DNA of 64,000 bases from Streptomyces avicenniae. Lineage in GTDB: Bacteria > Actinomycetota > Actinomycetes > Streptomycetales > Streptomycetaceae. The notes below the pieces were generated by a model. That model worked only from the letters and a program-made list of their open reading frames with translations, was not told where the DNA came from and ran no database searches. This document shows, one piece after another, positions 44,283 to 53,166 of this stretch. Positions within the stretch are counted from its first letter, which is position 1. Each line of letters starts with the position of its first letter. The position numbers and the translations under genes were made by a program. The stretch covers positions 806,001-870,000 of the forward strand of contig NZ_JOEK01000001.1 of assembly GCF_000719135.1 (NCBI RefSeq), read 5' to 3'.

Positions 44283-44402
44283 GCGCGCCACCTCCCAGGT
44301 CCGCGGGCCCGCGGGGTCGGGATGACCCCGCACCGTGCCCGTACGACCATCATATGGACGCCTGATCGGCCCGGTTTGCCCCGTAGAATCGCCGGGCCGG
44401 TC

Positions 44403-44431
44403 GGTGGCCCCGCGTGCAGGGCGGGGCCACC
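44403..44431 (-). terminator. Terminator of the sugar ABC operon
   Basis: Perfect 11-bp inverted repeat with a 7-base loop, 15 bases beyond the stop of the last permease gene. Confidence 0.7.
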
Positions 44432-44445
44432 GGCCGGTGCGGCGC

Positions 44446-45363
44446 TCACTCCTTGACGGAGCCCGCGTTCGCGCCGCGCACGAACTGCCGCTGGAAGCAG
44501 AAGAACAGCACGGCCACCGGGATCGTGGAGAGCGCGGCGGCTGCCAGCTTCAGCGGATACTGCGAACCGCCGCCGAGCCCGCCCGCGACGAAGCGCGCCA
44601 GGCCGGTCGTCAGCGTCTCGTACTGCCCGGACTGCGTGGACACCAGGAAGTGCGTGAACTCGTTCCACGACCCCTGGAACGACAGGATCGTCAGCGTGAT
44701 CAACGCCGGGCGCGCCATGGGCAGGACGACCGACCAGTACGTGCGGAACACCCCGGCGCCGTCGATCCGCGCCGCCTCCTCCACCTCGCGCGGCACCGAG
44801 TCGAAGAACTGCTTCATGATGAAGATGCCCGCCGCGTCCACCACCAGCGGGATGATCATCCCGGCGTAGGTGTCGAACATCCCGAACGAGTTGAGCACCA
44901 GGAAACGCGGGATCAGCAGCACGACGTTCGGCACGGCCATGACCGCGAGCAGCAGGACGAACAGGACGCGACGGCCCCAGAAGTCCAGCCGCGCCAGCGC
45001 GTACCCGGCCATGGAGTCGAACAGCACGCGGCCGACCGTCACCACGACCGTGACCAGCGCCGAGTTCCCCAGCCACCGCAGGAACGGCACGCTCGTGCCG
45101 TGGTCGCCCACGCCGAACAGCCGCTCGTACGCGGCCGTCGTCGGCGTCGTCGGCCACAGCGCCAGGGGGTTCGCGGCGGCGTCGGGCTCCGTCTTGAAGC
45201 TGGTGACCACCTGGAGCACGAACGGCGCCAGGTACAGCAGCGCCATCCCCACGACCACGGTGTAGCCGACGACGCGCCACGGAGCGGGCACCCGCCCCAG
45301 GGCGGGCGGCGTACGGGAGGCGCCCGTACGGGAGGCGCGCGTGCGGACAGGGTGCGTGCTCAT
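44446..45363 (-). CDS. Carbohydrate ABC permease (MalG-type)
   Basis: 305 aa from ATG at 45363, overlapping the upstream permease stop by 4 bases. Six hydrophobic segments and the EAA loop VPREVEEAARIDGAGVFRTYW, the docking site for the ATPase. It imports an oligosaccharide or sugar together with the neighbouring permease and lipoprotein. No ATPase gene is in the operon. In streptomycetes such importers share MsiK, which is probably the case here. Confidence 0.94.
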   Translation of the reverse strand: MSTHPVRTRASRTGASRTPPALGRVPAPWRVVGYTVVVGMALLYLAPFVLQVVTSFKTEPDAAANPLALWPTTPTTAAYERLFGVGDHGTSVPFLRWLGNSALVTVVVTVGRVLFDSMAGYALARLDFWGRRVLFVLLLAVMAVPNVVLLIPRFLVLNSFGMFDTYAGMIIPLVVDAAGIFIMKQFFDSVPREVEEAARIDGAGVFRTYWSVVLPMARPALITLTILSFQGSWNEFTHFLVSTQSGQYETLTTGLARFVAGGLGGGSQYPLKLAAAALSTIPVAVLFFCFQRQFVRGANAGSVKE

Positions 45364-46439
45364 CGGACGGCCTTCCTGGACGTGCGGGCGGTGCGCTCCC
45401 GCAGCAGCAGGCGCTGGGCGCCCGTGCACAGCAGGATGATCGCGAAGAGGATGAACGCGATCGCCGCGCCCTGCCCGTAGTCCGCCTCGCCGAAGCCCGA
45501 CTGGTAGGACAGGAACGCCGGGGTGAGCGTCGTGTTGCCCGGCGCGCCCTGGCCCATGACGTACACCATGTCGAACACCTGCCAGCTGCCGATCAGCGCG
45601 AGCGTCAGCACCAGGAACAGCACCGGACGCAGCGCGGGCAGCGTGACGTGCCACAGCATCTGCCGCCGCGTGACGCCGTCGAGCGCGGCGGCCTCCTCCA
45701 GCTCGCGCGGCACGTCCTGGAGCGCGGCCAGGAAGATCAGCATGAACGTGCCCGAGCTGGTCCATATGGCGAGGAACAGCAGCGTGCACATCGCCACCGA
45801 CGGGCCCGACAGCCACTCGAACCAGGACAGCCCGAGGAAGTCGTGCTCGGCCAGCAGGCCCGACGGGTGGTCCGGGTCCACCAGACCCAGCCCGCCGAGC
45901 ACGACCCACACCACGCCCCGCGCGTCGGCGAACCAGTTGGGCCCCTTCATCCCGAACCACGACAGCACGCCGTTCACGGCGCCGCTGCCCTGGAAGAGGA
46001 AGAGGAACACCGTCGAGACGGCGACCGTGCTCGTGACCGAGGGGAAGTAGAACGTGGTGCGCAGCGCGCCGCGCCCGCGCAGCAGCCGTTGGTTGACGAC
46101 GAGCGCGAGCGTCAGCGCGAGGCCGGTCGCGAGGGGCACGAAGAACAGGACGTAGTACGCGTTGTTGCGCAGCGACGTCGCGAAGAGCGTGCGGTCCAGG
46201 CCGTCCCGCGTGAACAGTTCCCGGTAGTTGTCGAGCCCCACGAAATCGGTCTCGCCGCCGGTGAACGGGTCGGACTGCCCGTCCCAGTGCAGCAGGCTCA
46301 CCCACAGCGCCATGAGGATCGGCAGCAGCAGGAACAGCCCGAGGACGAGCGTGGCGGGGCTGACGAACAGCCAGCCCCACACGCCCTGCCTGCCGGAGCG
46401 GCGGGACCGGCGGGGGCCGGTCTCGACGGCTCGGCTCAC
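45360..46439 (-). CDS. Carbohydrate ABC permease (MalF-type)
   Basis: 359 aa from GTG. A basic N-terminus is followed by WLFVSPATLVLGLFLLLPIL and five further helices. An extended periplasmic loop lies around residues 135-200 (WFGMKGPNWFADARGVVWV), longer than in most family members. The EAA motif is DVPRELEEAAALDGVTRRQM. Overlaps the solute-binding-protein gene by 4 bases and the MalG-type gene by 4 bases, so the importer is one tightly coupled operon. Confidence 0.94.
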   Translation of the reverse strand: MSRAVETGPRRSRRSGRQGVWGWLFVSPATLVLGLFLLLPILMALWVSLLHWDGQSDPFTGGETDFVGLDNYRELFTRDGLDRTLFATSLRNNAYYVLFFVPLATGLALTLALVVNQRLLRGRGALRTTFYFPSVTSTVAVSTVFLFLFQGSGAVNGVLSWFGMKGPNWFADARGVVWVVLGGLGLVDPDHPSGLLAEHDFLGLSWFEWLSGPSVAMCTLLFLAIWTSSGTFMLIFLAALQDVPRELEEAAALDGVTRRQMLWHVTLPALRPVLFLVLTLALIGSWQVFDMVYVMGQGAPGNTTLTPAFLSYQSGFGEADYGQGAAIAFILFAIILLCTGAQRLLLRERTARTSRKAVR

Positions 46440-47683
46440 TGGTTCTCCTCCAGCGCGGCCTCTCCGTACCGCTGGAGGTCCGAGAGGATCGCTTCCGGGT
46501 CACCGGTGCGCAGCGACTCCAGGTCCGTGTTGAACTGGGCCAGGACGCGGTCGAAGCCGCGCGCCGTCACCGGCCCCTGCACGCCCTCGCCGGACGCGCC
46601 CCACGCCTCGTCCTCCGGGTGCGCCGCCAGGTACTCGGCCGCCGCGCTCTGCCGCGACGGGATCGCGCCGAACGCCTCGCCCATCGCGATCTGCTGCTCG
46701 CCCTGCGTCAGGAACTCGACCAGCTCGACGGCGCTCTCGCGGTGCGCGCTGTCCTGCGCGACGCCCCAGCAGTTGGTGAACGCGAGGGTGCCAGGCCCGG
46801 CCGGGCCCTCGGGGAGCGGGAGGACGGTGTAGGCGATGTCGGGGAAGTCCAGCTCCATGGCACCGGCGAGCCAGCTGCCCTCGATGGTCATCGCGGCCCG
46901 GCCCTTGCCGAACGCCTCACCGGCCCAGCCCGCGTCCACGTCGGCCGCGAAGCGCATCGAGCCGTCCGCCAGCATGCCCTGGACGAACTCCAGCGCCTCG
47001 GTGTTCTCGGGCGAGGCGGCGGTGACCTCGGTCTGGGTCTCGTCGGTGACCCAGCCGCCCGCCTGCTTCATGAACGCGCCGAGCCGCTGGTACTCGTTGC
47101 TCGTCACCAGGCCGGTCACGTCGCCGCCGGTCAGCTGCGCGGCGACGGCGCTCAGCTCGTCCCAGGTCGTCGGGTAGTCGGCCTCGGTCAGCCCGGCCTC
47201 CTGCCACAGCCCGGTGTTCACGACCAGGCCGAGCGACGAGGTGTCCTTGGGGACGCAGACGAGCTGGTCCTCGTACGTGAACGACTGCCGCAGCGACGGC
47301 GAGAAGTCGTCCACGTCGGTTATCTCGTCGCCGTACGGGTACAGCGAGCCGCCGTGGGCGTAGTTGGCGAACTGGCTGGAGTCCACGTAGAAGACGTCCG
47401 GCGGCTCGCCGCCCGCGAACGCCTGGCCGAGCTGCTGGTTCATGTCCTGGGCGACCTGGACCTCGACCGTGTTGCCCGACTCCGCCTCGTAGGCGTCGGC
47501 GGCGGCCTGCACGGCGGCGGTCTCGGCCTCGCCCGAGGTGGCTATGAGGACGGTCAGCTTCTGGCTGCCGCCGCCCTCGTCCTGCGGGGCGTCCGCCTCG
47601 TCGTCGTAGCTCGACCCGCAGCCGGCGGCGGCCAACAGGGCCATGCCGCAGGCAGCGGCGGTGAGGGCTCTTCGGGTACGCAT
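46436..47683 (-). CDS. Sugar-binding lipoprotein of the ABC importer
   Basis: 415 aa from ATG. Signal peptide with lipobox (RRALTAAACGMALLAAAGCG), so it is anchored outside the membrane. The remainder is a type-1 extracellular solute-binding protein: KLTVLIATSGEAETAAVQAA, EPPDVFYVDSSQFANYA, and KGRAAMTIEGSWLAGAMELD typical of maltose/oligosaccharide binders. The ligand is probably an alpha-glucan or related saccharide, given the amylo-1,6-glucosidase across the LacI gene (inference). Confidence 0.94.
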   Translation of the reverse strand: MRTRRALTAAACGMALLAAAGCGSSYDDEADAPQDEGGGSQKLTVLIATSGEAETAAVQAAADAYEAESGNTVEVQVAQDMNQQLGQAFAGGEPPDVFYVDSSQFANYAHGGSLYPYGDEITDVDDFSPSLRQSFTYEDQLVCVPKDTSSLGLVVNTGLWQEAGLTEADYPTTWDELSAVAAQLTGGDVTGLVTSNEYQRLGAFMKQAGGWVTDETQTEVTAASPENTEALEFVQGMLADGSMRFAADVDAGWAGEAFGKGRAAMTIEGSWLAGAMELDFPDIAYTVLPLPEGPAGPGTLAFTNCWGVAQDSAHRESAVELVEFLTQGEQQIAMGEAFGAIPSRQSAAAEYLAAHPEDEAWGASGEGVQGPVTARGFDRVLAQFNTDLESLRTGDPEAILSDLQRYGEAALEENQ

Positions 47684-47763
47684 GGGATGTCGTTCCTCCA
47701 GGGGTGGCGCGGCTCTTCAGGGGATCGGGTGGTCAGGGGGTCGGGGGTCAGGGGGGCAGGGGG

Positions 47764-48828
47764 TCAGGTGGCGCGGGGCGGGCGCGTGCTGTCGCGGAGG
47801 ACGAGCGCCGGTGCGAGCAGCAACTGCTCGTGCGGGCGCTCCGGATCGGCGATCCGTTCCATCAGCAGCCGCACGGCCTCGCGCCCGATGGACGCCATGG
47901 GCTGGTCCACGCTGGTGAGGCCGGGGGTGACGACGGTGGCGGCGGGCGAGTCGTCGAAGCCGGTGACGGACACGTCCTCGCCGGGCGACAGGCCCCGCTC
48001 GCGCAGCGCGCGGTAGCAGCCCATCGCCAGGGTGTCGCTCGCGGCGACCACGGCCGTCACGCCCGTGTCCAGCAGCGTCCCGGCGGCGGCGCTCGCCTGC
48101 TCGGCGTCGTCCTCGCTGGCGGCGCGGCGCCCGCGGACGGACAGGCCGTGGCGCTGCATCGCCCGCTTCCAGCCCGTGGCTCGGTCGTCACCGGCGCCTG
48201 AGCCGCGTGGCCAGCCGAGGAAGCCGATGCGCTCGTGCCCGAGCGCCACCAAGTGGTCCACGACGGCCTCGATACCGGCGGCGCCGTCCACGTCCACCCA
48301 GTCGCCGATCTGCCGCCCCGACCAGACCCGGCCGAACGCGGCGAACGGCACACCGTGCTTTTCCAGCCACGCCTGGCGGGGGTCGCCGCGGTCGGTGTCG
48401 CTCAGGACGAAGCCGTCCACGTCGTACGTGCCGAGCAGTTCTTCGTACGCGGCCAGCGGCCCGCCGGGACCGTCGTCCGCCGGGGTGGCGACGAACAGGA
48501 GTATCCGGTGGCCCGCCTCCTGGGCGGTCTGCGACAGGGCGTGCAGGAAGCGGTCCATCACCGGCGTCGAGCGGTCCACGTCCACCGGCTGCACCGCGTA
48601 GCCGATCAGCCTGCTGGACCGTGTCCGCAGGGCCTGCGCGGCCCGGTGCGGGCGGTAGCCCATGGCATCGACGGCCTGACGGACCCGGGCCAGCGTGTCG
48701 GGCCGCAGCAGCTCGGGGGAGTTCAGCGCGTTGGAGACCGTCTGCGGGGAGACCCCGGCACGGCGCGCGACCATCGCGAGGGTCACACCGCTGCCCCGTG
48801 CCGCCGGACGTCCGGGCGTCGTCGCCAA
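47764..48828 (-). CDS. LacI-family repressor of the sugar locus
   Basis: 354 aa from TTG at 48828 with GGAG 8 bases upstream; the start is somewhat uncertain. HTH: VTLAMVARRAGVSPQTVSNALNSPELLRPDT, followed by the hinge helix AVDAMGYRPHRAAQALRTRSS and a ribose-binding-protein-like effector domain (AASEDDAEQASAAAGTLLD, VSVTGFDDSPAATVVTPGLT). It sits between the importer operon and the divergent glucosidase gene. Two matching palindromes (48895-48908 and 48945-48958) lie in the divergent region, so it probably represses itself, the importer and the glucosidase. Confidence 0.92.
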   Translation of the reverse strand: MATTPGRPAARGSGVTLAMVARRAGVSPQTVSNALNSPELLRPDTLARVRQAVDAMGYRPHRAAQALRTRSSRLIGYAVQPVDVDRSTPVMDRFLHALSQTAQEAGHRILLFVATPADDGPGGPLAAYEELLGTYDVDGFVLSDTDRGDPRQAWLEKHGVPFAAFGRVWSGRQIGDWVDVDGAAGIEAVVDHLVALGHERIGFLGWPRGSGAGDDRATGWKRAMQRHGLSVRGRRAASEDDAEQASAAAGTLLDTGVTAVVAASDTLAMGCYRALRERGLSPGEDVSVTGFDDSPAATVVTPGLTSVDQPMASIGREAVRLLMERIADPERPHEQLLLAPALVLRDSTRPPRAT

Positions 48829-48894
48829 GGTGTCTCCAAGTGAGAGGCGCCGGACCGGGGTTCGGCGCGATGTCGGGTCGTGGTCCTGTCGTTC

Positions 48895-48908
48895 TTGGAG
48901 CGATCCAG
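48895..48908. promoter_or_regulatory. LacI-type operator 1
   Basis: TTGGAGCGATCCAG, near-perfect palindrome with the central CG typical of LacI-family sites. 50 bases from operator 2, between the divergent lacI-like and glucosidase genes. Confidence 0.7.
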
Positions 48909-48944
48909 AGGGCTTGCCAGCGCTGTGAACAGCCCTTACGGTCT

Positions 48945-48958
48945 TTGGAACGCTCCAA
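48945..48958. promoter_or_regulatory. LacI-type operator 2
   Basis: TTGGAACGCTCCAA, palindromic except for the bases flanking the centre, same consensus as operator 1, 28 bases before the glucosidase ATG. Confidence 0.75.
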
Positions 48959-48985
48959 TGGCTGGAAAGATTGGTATCTGCGCCC

Positions 48986-51085
48986 ATGACTGTCAAGACC
49001 CCGGACGGAAGAAACCCGGCGGCGGACACGTCCGAGCCCCTGGCCGGACTGCAGCCGTTCCTCCACGGCGCCTGCGTCACGCTGTACGCGCCGAGCTTCG
49101 CCGTCTCCCGCCCCGACGGGCGGTTCGACGGGGGCGCGGACGGCTTCTACCACGCGGACCGGCGCGCCCTGGCGCGGCTCGACATCACGGTGGAGGGTGT
49201 GCCGCTCGTCACCGTGGGCGGCGGCCCGGTCGGCGCGGACACGGCCGTGTTCCGGTCGGTGCTGCGCGGCGTCGCGGAGGCGACCGCCGACCCCGCCGTC
49301 ACGCTGACGCGGACCCGCGCCGTCGCGCCCGGCGCGCTCACCGAGACGCTGGAGATCGTCAACGCCGGTTCGCTGCCCGCCCGTTTCGTCCTGACGGTCG
49401 CGCCGGGCACGGACCTCGCGACGATGGACCACGTCAAGTCGGGCCTCCCGCCCGCCCCCGTACCGGCCGGGCGCGACGGCGGCGCCCTCACCTGGGCGGG
49501 CGACGGTGTCACCGTCACGTTCGCCGCGACCCCCGCGCCCGACACGTACGGCCCCGGCGGCGCACACCGCTGGACCCTCGCCCTCGCCCCGGGCGACCGC
49601 TGGACGGCCCGTCTCACCTGCGCCGCCGAGGAGTCCGCGCCGCCGCTCTTCCCCGCCCCGGCCCCCGGCACCGCCACCCCCTGGCACACGCCGCGCCTGC
49701 GCAGCGCCGACCGCCGCCTCGACCGCTGGGTGAGCCAATCCCACGACGACCTCGAACGGCTGCTCCTCGCCGACCCCGAGGCCCCCGGCGACCTGTTCCT
49801 CGCGGCGGGCGCGCCCTGGTTCGCGACCCTCTTCGGCCGCGACTCCCTGTGGGCCGCACGGATGTTGCTGCCCCTCGGCACCGAACTCGCCGCCGGGACA
49901 CTGCGGGTGCTCGCGCGCCGCCAAGGCACCGCCGTGGACCCCGAGTCGCAGGAACAGCCGGGCAAGATCCTGCACGAGATACGCCACGTGGGCCTCAACC
50001 AGCCGAAACTCTCCCTGCCGCCGCGCTACTTCGGCACCGTGGACGCCACCCCGCTGTGGGTCAGCCTGCTGCACGACGCCTGGCGCTGGGGCCTGGCCGA
50101 CGAGCAGGTCGAGGCGCTGCTGCCGTACGCCGAGGCCGCCCTCGGCTGGATGCGCGACCACGGCGACGCGGACGGCGACGGCTTCCTGGAGTACATCGAC
50201 ACCACGGGCCGCGGCCTGGCCAACCAGGGCTGGAAGGACTCGGGCGACAGCATCCGCTTCCGCGACGGGCGGTGCGCGCAGGCGCCCATCGCGCTGTGCG
50301 AGGTGCAGGCGTACGCGTACGAGGCGGCGCGCGGCGGCGCGGCACTGCTGCGGGCGTTCGGACGGCCGGGCGCCGACGCGTGGGACGAGTGGGCCGCGCG
50401 CATGGCGGACCGGTTCCGCGCCCGCTTCTGGGTCGAGGACGAGCGCGGCGCCTACCCGGCCGTCGCGCTGGACGCCGGGAAGCGGCCGGTGGACTCCGTC
50501 ACGTCCGGCTTCGGGCACCTGCTGGGCACCGGGCTGCTGAACGCGGAGGAGAGCGCGCTGCTCGCGGCGCGCCTGTCGTCACCCGACCTCGACTCCGGCT
50601 TCGGGCTGCGGACGTACAGCAGCACGTCGGGCGGCTTCAACCCGCTGGGCTACCACGTCGGTTCGGTGTGGCCGCACGACACGGCGATCGCCGTGCACGG
50701 GCTGGCGCGCGCCGGATTCCCGGCGGAGGCGGCGTCGCTCGGGGCCGGACTGGTGCGCGCGTCCGACGCGTTCGCCGCGCGGCTGCCCGAACTCTTCGCG
50801 GGCTACGGCACGGACACCGACCCGGCGCCGATCCCGTACCCGGCGTCCTGCTTCCCGCAGGCGTGGGCGGCGGCGGCGTCCGTGCACGTCCTGCGGTCGG
50901 TGCTCGGCCTGGAGGCCGACGTGCCGGGCGGGACGGTGACGGTCGCGGCGCGCGCCGCGCTGGACGTTGGGCCGCTGCGGCTGTCGGGCGTGACGGTCGG
51001 GGGCCGGGCGCTCGGCCTGTCGGTGACGGCCGAGGGCCGGGTGGAGGCGACGGCGCCCGAGGGGCTGACCGTGCGGGTGCGGTGA
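48986..51085 (+). CDS. Amylo-alpha-1,6-glucosidase / glycogen-debranching-type hydrolase
   Basis: 699 aa from ATG at 48986. The N-terminal beta domain (residues about 15-240) is of the GDE N-terminal type: FLHGACVTLYAPSFAVSRPDGRFDGGADGFYHADRRAL is split by the characteristic Asp-Arg region. The C-terminal (alpha/alpha)6 barrel has APWFATLFGRDSLWAARML, KILHEIRHVGLNQ, DGFLEYIDTTGRGLANQGWKDSGDS and SVWPHDTAIAVHGLARAGF. No signal peptide, so it acts in the cytosol on imported branched oligosaccharides or glycogen. Under the two LacI-type operators with the divergent importer. Confidence 0.88.
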   Translation: MTVKTPDGRNPAADTSEPLAGLQPFLHGACVTLYAPSFAVSRPDGRFDGGADGFYHADRRALARLDITVEGVPLVTVGGGPVGADTAVFRSVLRGVAEATADPAVTLTRTRAVAPGALTETLEIVNAGSLPARFVLTVAPGTDLATMDHVKSGLPPAPVPAGRDGGALTWAGDGVTVTFAATPAPDTYGPGGAHRWTLALAPGDRWTARLTCAAEESAPPLFPAPAPGTATPWHTPRLRSADRRLDRWVSQSHDDLERLLLADPEAPGDLFLAAGAPWFATLFGRDSLWAARMLLPLGTELAAGTLRVLARRQGTAVDPESQEQPGKILHEIRHVGLNQPKLSLPPRYFGTVDATPLWVSLLHDAWRWGLADEQVEALLPYAEAALGWMRDHGDADGDGFLEYIDTTGRGLANQGWKDSGDSIRFRDGRCAQAPIALCEVQAYAYEAARGGAALLRAFGRPGADAWDEWAARMADRFRARFWVEDERGAYPAVALDAGKRPVDSVTSGFGHLLGTGLLNAEESALLAARLSSPDLDSGFGLRTYSSTSGGFNPLGYHVGSVWPHDTAIAVHGLARAGFPAEAASLGAGLVRASDAFAARLPELFAGYGTDTDPAPIPYPASCFPQAWAAAASVHVLRSVLGLEADVPGGTVTVAARAALDVGPLRLSGVTVGGRALGLSVTAEGRVEATAPEGLTVRVR

Positions 51086-51117
51086 GCGGCCGGGCGGGGG
51101 CCGCCGTCCGGCCGCTC
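51084..51117 (+). terminator. Hairpin at the end of the glucosidase gene
   Basis: 10-bp perfect inverted repeat GAGCGGCCGG / CCGGCCGCTC beginning within the stop codon; 14-base loop. Confidence 0.55.
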
Positions 51118-51331
51118 GAAGGTGCGTGCTCTCTCGTCGGCGGGGCGCTGTCGATTTCCTTTCGGAACCGCGGGCTTTCTCCCGAGAATGCGCACCGCAT
51201 TTCCGTCCGCCCGCAATTCCGCCGCGCGGCATCAATGGCTTGACCTGCGGATTCCGGCCAGCGGCTTTTCCGCGGGCGATTCCGCCGACCGCCCCCCGTC
51301 CTCGCCCGCCGGGCGGAATCCGCCGCCCCGC

Positions 51332-52252
51332 TCACCAGCCCAGTTCGTCACACCCCTCGTGCCCCGACGGCTCCACCTGGAGCGTGGCGTGCGCCACGCC
51401 GTGGCGCCGCCGCAGCACGTCGCGCGCCCGGTCGAGGACGGCGTGCGGGTCGGCGTGCTCGGTCGCCACCAGGTGGGCGGTCGCGACCGGCATGCCGGAC
51501 GTCAGCGTCCACAGGTGCAGGTCGTGCACGTCCGCCACGCCGTCGATCGCCGCGAGGTCGCCCGTCACCTGGTCGAGGTCCATGCCCTCCGGCGCGTGCT
51601 GCGCCAGCACAGCCAGCACCTGCCGCCCCAGCAGCAGCGCCCGCACCACCACGAAGCAGCCGATGGCCAGCGCGACCACCGTGTCCCACACCGGGTTCCC
51701 CGTTGCGGCCACCAGCCAGCCCGCCGCGATCACGCCGACCGACCCGGCCGTGTCGGCGACGACCTCCAGATAGGCGCCCTTCACGTTCAGGCTCTCCGCC
51801 GCCCCGGCCCGCAGCAGCAGGAGCACGGCGACGTTCACGGCCAGCCCGAGGGCGCCGACGACCACCATCGGCCCGGTCTCCACCTCGGCGTCGCCGCCCG
51901 CCCGCAGCGCGGCCTGCACGACGATGTAGACCGCCACGCCCAGCATCAGCAGGACGGCGAGCCCCGAGGCGAAGACCTCGGCGCGGTAGGACCCGTACGT
52001 ACGGCGCCCCGTGGAGTCGGGGCGGGCCGCGATGCGCGTGGCGACGAGGGCGGCGGCGAGCGTCACCACGTCGGCCGCCATGTGCCCGGCGTCGGACAGC
52101 AGCGACAGCGAGCCGGACAGCACGCCGAAGACCAGCTCGACGACGAAGAAGGCCGCGATCAGCACGAAGGAGACGGCGAGGCGCCCGCGGTGCCTGCCGG
52201 TGGCCGACGTGCCGCCGCCGTGACCGTGGCCGTGCGCGTGTCCGTGGCCCAT
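51332..52252 (-). CDS. CDF-family metal (zinc-type) exporter
   Basis: 306 aa from ATG. His-rich N-terminus (MGHGHAHGHGHGG) that can bind metal, six hydrophobic segments and a C-terminal cytosolic domain (VADVHDLHLWTLTSGMPVATAHLV). The first half of the transport site, DAGHMAAD in TM2, is canonical. In TM5 the site reads YLEVVAD, with Glu where many zinc CDFs have His, which may alter metal choice. Cotranscribed with and probably controlled by the ArsR gene, whose stop overlaps this start by one base. Confidence 0.94.
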   Translation of the reverse strand: MGHGHAHGHGHGGGTSATGRHRGRLAVSFVLIAAFFVVELVFGVLSGSLSLLSDAGHMAADVVTLAAALVATRIAARPDSTGRRTYGSYRAEVFASGLAVLLMLGVAVYIVVQAALRAGGDAEVETGPMVVVGALGLAVNVAVLLLLRAGAAESLNVKGAYLEVVADTAGSVGVIAAGWLVAATGNPVWDTVVALAIGCFVVVRALLLGRQVLAVLAQHAPEGMDLDQVTGDLAAIDGVADVHDLHLWTLTSGMPVATAHLVATEHADPHAVLDRARDVLRRRHGVAHATLQVEPSGHEGCDELGW

Positions 52253-52665
52253 CAGCGCGGCCCGCCCGTCCGCTCGGGGTGGATCGCGTCGGTGTGGCCC
52301 GTGTGGGCCACGGCGAGGTCGAGCAGCATCCGCACGTGCGCGTCGTCCAGCCGGTAGTACGCCACCCGCCCCGCCCGCCGCGCCGCGACGACGCGGTGGG
52401 CGCGCAGCAGCCGCAGGGCGTGCGACGTGGCCGACTCGCTCATGCCGGTCACGGCGGCCAGGTCGCAGACGCACAGCTCCCCGTCCAGGAGCGCGACGAG
52501 CAGCCGCAGGCGGCCCGGGTCGGACATCAGGCCGAAGACGTCGGCGGTGTCCCCCAGGTCGCGCTCCGCGGGCATCCGCGACCTGACGGCGTGCACGCGC
52601 TCCGGATCCACGAGCCGCACGGCACAGCCGTCGGCGGGGACCAGCTCATCTGAAGACCTCTTCAT
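52252..52665 (-). CDS. ArsR/SmtB-family metal-responsive repressor
   Basis: 137 aa from ATG at 52665; no ribosome binding site is visible, so it may be leaderless. Winged HTH: VFGLMSDPGRLRLLVALLDGELCVCDLAAVTGMSESATSHALRLL. Two metal sites are apparent: the alpha3 site ELCVCDL (two cysteines) and the alpha5 site DDAHVRMLLDLAVAHTGH, matching the Asp-x-His ... His-x-x-His pattern of zinc/cobalt/nickel sensors. It sits directly before the CDF exporter, so it most likely represses export until metal is in excess. Confidence 0.94.
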   Translation of the reverse strand: MKRSSDELVPADGCAVRLVDPERVHAVRSRMPAERDLGDTADVFGLMSDPGRLRLLVALLDGELCVCDLAAVTGMSESATSHALRLLRAHRVVAARRAGRVAYYRLDDAHVRMLLDLAVAHTGHTDAIHPERTGGPR

Positions 52666-52990
52666 ACATGCAGCGTGGCGGCACTCCCGCGGCGCTGTCA
52701 AAGGCTGCCGTGGTAACCGTTGTCGTTCCCGCGCGCCGCCGCCGGTACCGCTTCCGACCCTTACCGATCGTGAACGAGGGAGCGCGCTCCGCATAACAAA
52801 TGACACTCCGTCAGATGCGATGTGCAGCACATCACCTCCGCGAGATGCCCGTTTTGATCAACTTGAGGCGAGATTTTCCGTGCCCCGTTCCCGCGTCTTT
52901 TCCGCGGACACTTGGAATCTCGCGCCGACTTCTATTAACGTTCGATAACGCAGCGCGGTCGTCACTGTCGTCGCTAGGACGGCACCGTGC
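52666..52990. other. Upstream region of arsR-like gene and M23 peptidase
   Basis: 325 bases with no gene. It contains the perfect inverted repeat GATGTGC-A-GCACATC (52819-52833), which looks like a regulator site but has no identified owner. An AT-richer stretch (52840-52960) presumably carries the promoter of the riboswitch RNA. I cannot place -35/-10 elements with confidence. Confidence 0.4.
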
Positions 52991-53150
52991 TCTGTCGCTT
53001 AATCCTGTGTGCGGGAACACCCGCACCCGAGGAACCGGGGAACCACCATCTGGGGTGAATCGGACAGCCGCAGGCCACCACCGCCTTCGGCCGCCCGTAG
53101 GAGACCTTCCTGCTCCGAACCCGTCAGCTAACCCGGTAGGCGAAGGAAGG
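52991..53150 (+). ncRNA. ydaO/yuaA-type (c-di-AMP) riboswitch
   Basis: The RNA between about 52991 and 53150 carries the conserved blocks of this riboswitch in order: GCTTAATCCTG, GGGAACAC, CCCGAGGAACCGGGGAACCA, GGGGTGAATCGG, GTAGGAGACCTTCCTGCTCC, GAACCCGTCAGCTAACCCGG and a closing TAGGCGAAGGAAGG. The class binds c-di-AMP. In streptomycetes it is known upstream of cell-wall hydrolases (rpf and M23 genes), where c-di-AMP turns expression off. It ends 16 bases before the M23 peptidase GTG, right against the AAAGGAG ribosome binding site. Confidence 0.9.
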
Positions 53151-53166
53151 AAAGGAGAGCGCCTCC

